Below the pieces are notes generated by a model. The model saw only the letters and a list, made by a program, of their open reading frames with translations. It did not search any database and was not told the DNA's origin. From Enterovibrio baiacu (GTDB taxonomy: Bacteria; Pseudomonadota; Gammaproteobacteria; Enterobacterales; Vibrionaceae), in NCBI RefSeq assembly GCF_004120195.1, contig NZ_SCHN01000029.1, positions 1 to 39,599 on the forward strand: a stretch of DNA of 39,599 nt, read 5' to 3'. This document shows, one piece after another, positions 34,997 through 39,599 of this stretch; the stretch's first letter is position 1; every line of letters begins with the position of its first letter. Both the position numbers and the translations under genes were made by a program.

Positions 34997-36139
34997 ATGT
35001 TTCAGTCTTTCTATAACGGCTTGTCGGGGATGAAAACAAGCTCAGAGGCTTTGGACATTGTCAGTGACAATGTGGCTAACATGCAAACGCCTGGCTTTAA
35101 GTCAAAAGAAGTCTTCTTTTCAAATGTTGAATCCGGCGACAAAGGGCTAGGAGCCCGTGTTGCATCTGAATCTGTTAAATATACTGATGGTGAGGTATCA
35201 CAAACGGGCAATGTTACGGACCTCTATTTAGATGGGCGTGCAATGTTTGTTTTGAGGGATGGCACGAACCAGTATTACACGCGAGCGGGCACTTTTACCC
35301 TGAATGATGACAATGTGCTGGTGGATCGTCTCTCTGGTTATGAAGTCGCGGGTATCGACAATCGTGGTGCTATAACAGACATCAAAATTGGTGACAAAGC
35401 CGCAATTGCTGCTGTGGCGAGCACAGAAGCAACATTGACGGGAGAAATATCCACCAAAGATCCCAACGTTTCATTAGAGGGGATGGGCTATTTTGATAGC
35501 GAGGGGGAGTATAAAGAGCTTTCTACGTTTTTAGAGTACAACGCCGATGACGAAACTTGGGGTGTCAGTATTACAGATATTGACGGTAACGAAGTTGGTC
35601 AGGGAACGCTGGAATTTGATTTAGCAGGCACACTTACAGTTGGAAGCAATGAGGTTGTTGCCACGCTTGAAGGTGGGCAACTTATTACGGTGAGCTTTGG
35701 TGAACCAGGGTCCCTGACAGGACTGACACTGCGAGAAGAAAACGAAACATCAACCCTAGAACTAACAGAAATCGACGGTTCGGCAGAATCACCGTATACA
35801 GAGCTCCGTTTTGAAGATGATGGCAATGTCGTTTTGATCTATGGCAACGGTGATGAAGCGTCAATTGGCAGGGTTGCGGTAGCTAAAGTCGACAACTTTG
35901 ATGATTTTAGTGTCAAAGATGGTCATCTTCTTGTTGCTGAAAAAAAACCGGAGATCACTGCAATAGGTCGAGGCGTAGACGCGAGCATTATCTCTGGCTC
36001 TCTTGAACTGTCTAATGTCGATCTGGCGGAGGAGTTCGGCGATATGATGGTTATTCAGAGAACTTATCAAGCGAGTTCTCGTGTAATGACGGTGTCCAAT
36101 CAGCTTCTCGAACAACTCTACAATAGTACGGGTGGTTAA
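34997..36139 (+). CDS. flgE: Hook protein FlgE
   Basis: The product has 380 residues. It starts MFQSFYNGLSGMKTSSEALD, with SDNVANMQTPGFKSKEVFFS as the family motif, and ends with SNVDLAEEFGDMMVIQRTYQ ASS, the FlgE C-terminal helix. Between them, an acidic Thr/Glu/Gly-rich region forms the surface domains. FlgE builds the curved hook. In this operon it is the most distal structural protein found; no junction, cap or filament gene follows. GGAGCGG upstream gives a good ribosome binding site. The stop codon overlaps the fliM start (TAATG). Confidence 0.94.
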   Translation: MFQSFYNGLSGMKTSSEALDIVSDNVANMQTPGFKSKEVFFSNVESGDKGLGARVASESVKYTDGEVSQTGNVTDLYLDGRAMFVLRDGTNQYYTRAGTFTLNDDNVLVDRLSGYEVAGIDNRGAITDIKIGDKAAIAAVASTEATLTGEISTKDPNVSLEGMGYFDSEGEYKELSTFLEYNADDETWGVSITDIDGNEVGQGTLEFDLAGTLTVGSNEVVATLEGGQLITVSFGEPGSLTGLTLREENETSTLELTEIDGSAESPYTELRFEDDGNVVLIYGNGDEASIGRVAVAKVDNFDDFSVKDGHLLVAEKKPEITAIGRGVDASIISGSLELSNVDLAEEFGDMMVIQRTYQASSRVMTVSNQLLEQLYNSTGG

Positions 36140-36855
36140 TGTCTGGCACCGAAATCATTCAACTAAGTAAAAAGCGATTTGTCTCATTCATCCTAGATGA
36201 AATGGTGTGTTGTTTTCCTTCCCTTTCCAACGAGACAGTAACCATCACTGAAGGCGTGAGCAGTGAAGCATTACGGCATTTCGAAGGAAGCATCCAAATC
36301 TCTTTAGGAAACGCCATTCGGTTCGATTTTGACCGCGCAATGGTTCAGAATCTGATGAAGTATTTCTTTGGTGATACTTATCAGCAACAAAACAGAGATT
36401 TTGAGGCTTTTTTTCTAAATAAGAAAATTAAGCAATGGTTCAGTGAGTCTGGTTTAGATAAGGATAGGAAGTTAGATGAAAAATCTGACTTCAAAGAGAT
36501 ATATCTCAATAGCGAGGATGGGGTTATTCATGTCTCAATTAACTCGGATTTTATTGAGACTATTAATCAAAAAATAGGTTTTTCAACCTCTCGGAAACTG
36601 TCGGTAAAAGAAGTTTCTGATAGTATAAAATCAATGTTAGTAACGTTAAATATAAAAATAAACAATGTAAGTTCGACGGTTGGTGTCTTGGGTAATATTG
36701 AACCGGGAATGAAAATAAAAACCAATCAGAAACTAGAAAATGGCTTGATGATCGAGCATCGAAGCACTGTTATATCAAAAAATACCTTCGTGACACTTGA
36801 AGAAGGTGGACCATTGTTAACTCTAGGAAGTGTGGAAAGTGACTACAGAAGTTGA
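36139..36855 (+). CDS. fliM: Short FliM-like C-ring protein
   Basis: The product is 238 residues (FliM usually about 330). The C-terminal part, about residues 165-225, resembles a SpoA domain (TLNIKINNVSSTVGVLGNIE ... TVISKNTFVTLEEGG). The N-terminus (MSGTEIIQLSKKRFVSFI) lacks the LSQDEIDALL motif that binds CheY-P, so chemotactic switching seems excluded. The middle domain is reduced and diverged. The order flgE-fliM-fliN-fliO supports the call. It overlaps fliN by about 17-26 bases. It could also be described as SctQ-like. Confidence 0.7.
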   Translation: MSGTEIIQLSKKRFVSFILDEMVCCFPSLSNETVTITEGVSSEALRHFEGSIQISLGNAIRFDFDRAMVQNLMKYFFGDTYQQQNRDFEAFFLNKKIKQWFSESGLDKDRKLDEKSDFKEIYLNSEDGVIHVSINSDFIETINQKIGFSTSRKLSVKEVSDSIKSMLVTLNIKINNVSSTVGVLGNIEPGMKIKTNQKLENGLMIEHRSTVISKNTFVTLEEGGPLLTLGSVESDYRS

Positions 36856-37087
36856 AAATAAACGTCTAAATACATTCTCTGATGTACCTGTTTCGTTAGA
36901 GGTTAAGATCGGCGACGTAGCGTGTACCCTTGGTGATATTATGAAGTTGTCTCCAGGGAGTGTTATTAGCACCAATGTAAAGCTGTATGAAAAGGTCGAA
37001 CTATTGATGGATGGTAAAACTATTGCTAAAGGGATTCTTGTTGAAGAGGACGGTTTCTTTGCTGTCGAAGTTGCTGAAGTAATCTAA
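36839..37087 (+). CDS. fliN: Short FliN-type C-ring protein (SpoA domain)
   Basis: The product is about 82-85 residues and consists of little more than one SpoA domain (DVPVSLEVKIGDVACTLGDI, MKLSPGSVISTNVKLYEKVE). FliN forms the base of the C ring, where it contacts FliH and receives substrates. GTG codons at 36830 and 36839 are both in frame; the second has AGGAAG at eight bases and is preferred. The N-terminal extension of usual FliN (about 137 residues) is missing. It overlaps fliM and its stop codon overlaps fliO (TAATG). Confidence 0.88.
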   Translation: MTTEVENKRLNTFSDVPVSLEVKIGDVACTLGDIMKLSPGSVISTNVKLYEKVELLMDGKTIAKGILVEEDGFFAVEVAEVI

Positions 37088-37365
37088 TGCCTTTTAAGCC
37101 GGAGACTAATGTTTTTAGTTTTGAATATATTATACTGATTTCGATACTTATTGTTGTATTTTTTATCGCAGTATATTTCAAGAAAAAAACATCTAAAGAC
37201 AATAAGATACTGAATGTTGAATCTAAAGTTGAAGTGCTAGATAAAATCTATCTTGATAACAAAACAAAACTTTTTGTTGTTAAGTGCCATGGTAATGAAT
37301 TCTTTGTAGTTAGTAACGCAAATTCAGTGTCGATTAGCGAAAAAATAGATAAAAAAGAAATATAA
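37087..37365 (+). CDS. fliO: Export gate assembly protein FliO
   Basis: The product has 92 residues: one membrane span at about 12-33 (FEYIILISILIVVFFIAVYF), a basic stretch, and a small cytoplasmic beta-rich domain (SKVEVLDKIYLDNKTKLFVV). This is the FliO layout. FliO helps assemble the FliP ring and is specific to flagellar systems, so it supports a flagellar, not injectisome, origin. It precedes fliP as usual. The region from here to 38620 is visibly more AT-rich than the start of the operon. Confidence 0.85.
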   Translation: MPFKPETNVFSFEYIILISILIVVFFIAVYFKKKTSKDNKILNVESKVEVLDKIYLDNKTKLFVVKCHGNEFFVVSNANSVSISEKIDKKEI

Positions 37366-37390
37366 ACTTCTTTGTATAAGTTAAATTTTT

Positions 37391-38032
37391 ATGGATATAG
37401 ATCTAACGCATCCAATAGTACAGTCATTTATCTTTGTTACAGCATCAGCATTTGTCCCTTTATTGCTTGTATCTGTGACCAGTTTTACTCGGTATTTGAT
37501 TGTTCTTTCACTACTTAGAACTGCATTAGGGTTACAACAAACGCCCCCAAATATAGTTGTTATTTCATTGGCACTTTTTATGAGTGTGTTTACAATGGCG
37601 CCTGTTTATATGGATATAAAGAGTGAGAGTTATGATAAATATAATGAAGGTATAGTCTCTCAGGATGTCGCTATAGATAACGGAGTATCAGCTTTTTCAG
37701 AGTACCTCACGAGTAAAACCACAGAAAAAGATTACTATTTCGTTAAAAGTCTAGGCCAGAGTGAGGACAATAGTGCTCAGAGTATTCTCCCTAATGAACT
37801 TGCTGTGCTCATACCTGCATTTATGCTGACGGAATTGAAGGCTGCGTTTCAGTTTGCTTTTATCATTTTTCTCCCATTTGTATTAATTGATTTGATCGTT
37901 GCGAGTGTGTTGATGGCGTTAGGTATGATTATGCTTCCGCCAATATCAATTTCACTTCCTGTTAAACTACTTGTTTTTGTTCTCATTGATGGTTGGACAC
38001 TATTAGTGGGTAGTTTAATTAGTGGATTTTAG
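37391..38032 (+). CDS. fliP: Export gate protein FliP
   Basis: The product has 213 residues with strong family signatures: TSFTRYLIVLSLLRTALGLQ followed by QTPPNIVVISLALFM, and AFMLTELKAAFQFAFIIFLP with MLPPISISLPVKLLVFVLID. FliP starts the FliPQR gate. Typical flagellar FliP has about 245 residues with a cleaved signal peptide; here the coding region begins almost directly at the first core helix, as in injectisome SctR. fliQ is not downstream but 17 kb upstream at the other end of the operon. The ribosome binding site is weak. Confidence 0.97.
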   Translation: MDIDLTHPIVQSFIFVTASAFVPLLLVSVTSFTRYLIVLSLLRTALGLQQTPPNIVVISLALFMSVFTMAPVYMDIKSESYDKYNEGIVSQDVAIDNGVSAFSEYLTSKTTEKDYYFVKSLGQSEDNSAQSILPNELAVLIPAFMLTELKAAFQFAFIIFLPFVLIDLIVASVLMALGMIMLPPISISLPVKLLVFVLIDGWTLLVGSLISGF

Positions 38033-38046
38033 CTGCATTTCTTAAT

Positions 38047-38622
38047 ATGAAAGACATAACCTATTCTTCATTAGTGCTAGAAATGCTGCCGTGGTGTGAA
38101 GTCATTGCGAAAGGCTTTTTGCGTAAGCACTACTATAACAAAGAAAATGAAATTGGCGACTACGTAAATAGTGGCGTTCTTGGTCTTTTTGATGCATATA
38201 GGAATTATGACTCGAATAAAGGTGAAGTGAAACCATATTGTTTTAGATACATGTATCTTGAAATGAATAGGGTTCTTATTAGTTCAAATTCATATCAGCT
38301 AAAGAAAATCAGCTTAGGTGAGTTTGGTGAGTCATTTGGTGATTTGTCGCTACCGCACTTTCCCAGTGAGAAACTCTACTGTGGATTAGATGGTTCTTTG
38401 ACAAGTCATTATGAATACTCTGATATATTGGCTGCGGAGAGTTTAATTGTTTCTCTCTGCGTAGACAGAAAGCGTGTTGTGATAGATCACTACTTTAGAG
38501 ACGTAAAAATTAAGGATATCGCATTCTACATGGGCAAAGACCCGTCGAGAGTGTCTCAAATTCATCGGTTGGCTATAAAAGAGTTACAGGACAAGGCGAG
38601 TGGTAGAGAAAAGAATGGATAA
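38047..38622 (+). CDS. FliA-like sigma factor (sigma-28 type)
   Basis: The product has 191 residues. Region 2 resembles that of sigma-70 family proteins (IGDYVNSGVLGLFDAYRNYD SNKGEVKPYCFRYMYLEM). Region 4 has the flagellar-type helix-turn-helix (IKDIAFYMGKDPSRVSQIHR LAIKEL), close to the SRVSQLHxxAIxxL of FliA. Region 3 appears reduced, and the protein is shorter than FliA (about 240). FliA normally directs late flagellar genes; no flagellin or anti-sigma FlgM gene is seen here, so the targets are unknown. It overlaps the last TPR gene by eight bases. Autoregulation of the operon or control of effector genes are both possible. Confidence 0.8.
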   Translation: MKDITYSSLVLEMLPWCEVIAKGFLRKHYYNKENEIGDYVNSGVLGLFDAYRNYDSNKGEVKPYCFRYMYLEMNRVLISSNSYQLKKISLGEFGESFGDLSLPHFPSEKLYCGLDGSLTSHYEYSDILAAESLIVSLCVDRKRVVIDHYFRDVKIKDIAFYMGKDPSRVSQIHRLAIKELQDKASGREKNG

Positions 38623-39226
38623 TGAACTCAGCTACGAAGAAATACTGCATTTGGCTGCATACGCGGTAAATAATGGTGATCTAGCAAATGCACTAACCCT
38701 ATGTAAAAAAATAGATATTGAAGCAACGCCAGATCAGCGATTAAACCTCATCCATGCAGCTATTTTAAATCAACTCGGTATGCATCAAGAATCGATTGGT
38801 ATCTATAATGTTGTTGTGGAAAAAGACCCTGATAATGAATTGGCTAAGTTTCAACTCGGTGTTGCTTACTTTTTCAGTAATGATATCGGTAATGCAGAAA
38901 CTTACTGGCAAGGGTTGGATTATTTCGCGCATTTTGCAGAGGGTTTTTTATCGGCGAAATCAGGTGACTTTGAACAAGCAATAAAACACCTTTCGCTGTT
39001 TATAGCCAATAATGAGCAATATCCTGCTTTGAATGGGGATGCTAGCAATTTGCTAAAAGCGTTTGAAGATAAATTGGCGCGTTCAAGTACTGAGCAAGAA
39101 CCTAGCAGTGTTGAAACTCTTGATACGAACGAGCGGATTGATAGCGAGCCAAGCCCGAATTCGACAGGTAGTACTGAGACAAGTCAAAAGAACGTCTCAG
39201 CGTTATTATCTATATACAAAGAGTAA
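38615..39226 (+). CDS. Small TPR-repeat protein, last gene of the operon
   Basis: ATG 38615 gives 203 residues (five more codons are open upstream to a GTG). About three or four TPR-like helical pairs (AAYAVNNGDLANALTLCKKI, KFQLGVAYFFSNDIGNAETY, FLSAKSGDFEQAIKHLSLFI) are followed by a Ser/Glu/Thr-rich tail of about 55 residues. It is soluble, with no signal peptide. It resembles the first gene of the operon in size, repeat layout and the KFQLGxxY segment. Overlap with the sigma factor gene suggests coupled translation; a chaperone or a regulator acting on the sigma factor (as FlgM does for FliA) are possible, with no direct support. Confidence 0.8.
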   Translation: MDNELSYEEILHLAAYAVNNGDLANALTLCKKIDIEATPDQRLNLIHAAILNQLGMHQESIGIYNVVVEKDPDNELAKFQLGVAYFFSNDIGNAETYWQGLDYFAHFAEGFLSAKSGDFEQAIKHLSLFIANNEQYPALNGDASNLLKAFEDKLARSSTEQEPSSVETLDTNERIDSEPSPNSTGSTETSQKNVSALLSIYKE

Positions 39227-39258
39227 CTGATTTATCCTAGTTTAAGGAAAAGGTGAGC
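39223..39258 (+). repeat. Short sequence shared with 17093-17130
   Basis: GTAACTGATTTAT, a variable gap, then TTTAAGGAAAAGGTG here parallel GTGACTGATTTAT, gap, TTTAAGGAAAGGTG at 17093-17128. One copy lies just after the last operon gene (sharing its stop codon), the other between the immunity gene and the RAYT gene. They are direct repeats 22.1 kb apart that bracket the flagellar-type operon. Matching is imperfect. Confidence 0.4.
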
Positions 39259-39297
39259 TATTAGCTGTGATGCAATAACTGATTTGTTTTCTTACTT

Positions 39298-39343
39298 AAA
39301 AGGCCCGTTAGTGTGATTTGATTCACACTAACGGGCCTTTTTT
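39298..39343. terminator. Strong bidirectional hairpin terminator
   Basis: AGGCCCGTTAGTGTGA (39301-39316) pairs perfectly with TCACACTAACGGGCCT (39323-39338), with a six-base loop TTTGAT. Flanking AAA and TTT extend the stem, and a T-run follows on the plus strand with A-residues on the other side. It ends the flagellar-type operon and shields the next Rhs gene from read-through. Confidence 0.92.
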
Positions 39344-39420
39344 CATTTTCCCGCTCAGTTTTTTCCGCGTTTCTCTCCATATACCCCCGTCACCCCATTC
39401 AATGTAAAAGGAAGCACAAC

Positions 39421-39599
39421 ATGGCAGTCATCATCGGCGGCGCAGGACTTGGTCAATTTGATGTTCACGGACAAGGCAGCGTGGGGTCAGCCAGTGGGCT
39501 GTCCGTCAATGCCTTTACGGGCAATGTCGTGGCGGGCGGGGCAGACCAACGCCTCATCAGTCAAGGGTTGGACCTGTCGCTGGCGCGCACCTACAACAG
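39421..39599 (+). CDS. N-terminus of a second Rhs/YD-repeat protein (cut by window end)
   Basis: An ATG six bases after AAAAGGAAG opens a frame to the window end. The first residues are MAVIIGGAGLGQFDVHGQGS, then SASGLSVNAFTGNVVAGGAD and LDLSLARTYN. The NxFTGN and LxLxRTYN patterns are typical of the start of Rhs/YD-repeat proteins, just before the repeats. The composition changes back to the high GC seen in the left-hand toxin. No PAAR or signal peptide is visible. This could be a full toxin gene similar to that at the left edge, which cannot be compared because its start is not in the window. Confidence 0.8.
   Translation, partial: MAVIIGGAGLGQFDVHGQGSVGSASGLSVNAFTGNVVAGGADQRLISQGLDLSLARTYN

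Noticed and set aside
19101-39226. An ordinary polar or lateral flagellar gene cluster
   Set aside because: Filament, junction, stator, chemotaxis and FlhF/G genes are missing, FliG is a stub and FliM lacks the CheY motif.
19101-39226. A classical virulence injectisome (Ysc/SPI type)
   Set aside because: Rod (FlgB-like, FlgC, FlgF, FlgG), P ring (FlgI), L ring (FlgH), hook (FlgE) and FliO are flagellar-specific; there is no secretin, needle or translocator gene.

Overview
The window looks like a piece of a marine gammaproteobacterial chromosome, probably Vibrionaceae or a close relative. I base this on the IS200/RAYT-type transposase, the moderate GC with AT-rich spacers, and the style of the flagellar proteins; no rRNA or housekeeping marker is present to confirm it. 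I saw no tRNA, rRNA or CRISPR array.

Layout. (1) Bases 1-16593 are one open reading frame that runs in from the left edge: a giant Rhs/YD-repeat polymorphic toxin of more than 5,500 residues. It has a first YD block, an insert of about 2,200 residues that is mostly coiled coil, a second YD block, a LysM-like domain, a hydrophobic Gly/Ala-rich segment and an AT-rich C-terminal tip. A small acidic protein (16603-16947) follows and is the probable immunity partner. (2) Bases 16948-19100 are a mobile-element scar: an intact RAYT-type transposase on the minus strand, flanked by an inverted pair of short conserved sequences, then a decayed piece of a second RAYT in the opposite orientation and about 400 bases of AT-rich spacer. 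(3) Bases 19101-39226 are a single tightly packed plus-strand operon: two TPR proteins, fliQ, fliR, flhB, flhA, flgF, flgG, flgA, flgH, flgI, a flgB-like gene, flgC, fliE, fliF, a very short fliG-like gene, fliH, fliI, fliJ, a fliK-like gene, flgD, flgE, fliM, fliN, fliO, fliP, a FliA-like sigma factor and a third TPR protein. (4) A strong hairpin terminator (39298-39343) separates the operon from the first 60 codons of a second Rhs/YD protein at the right edge.

How it fits together. The operon encodes a complete flagellar-type type III export gate, ATPase complex, small C-ring, MS ring, rod, P and L rings and hook. No flagellin, filament cap, hook-filament junction, stator, FliL, FlgJ, FlhF/FlhG or chemotaxis gene is found inside it. 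The FliG-like protein is only about 126 residues and has no room for the torque domain, FliM lacks the N-terminal CheY-binding motif, FlgD is short, and FlgH has no clear lipobox. The simplest reading is a flagellum-derived, probably non-rotary secretion apparatus that ends in a hook-like tube, with its own sigma factor and TPR proteins. Its order is a circular permutation of the classical flgBC-fliEFGHIJK-flgDE-fliMNOPQR-flhBA order, cut between fliP and fliQ. It sits between two giant Rhs toxin genes, which raises the untested idea that the two are functionally linked.
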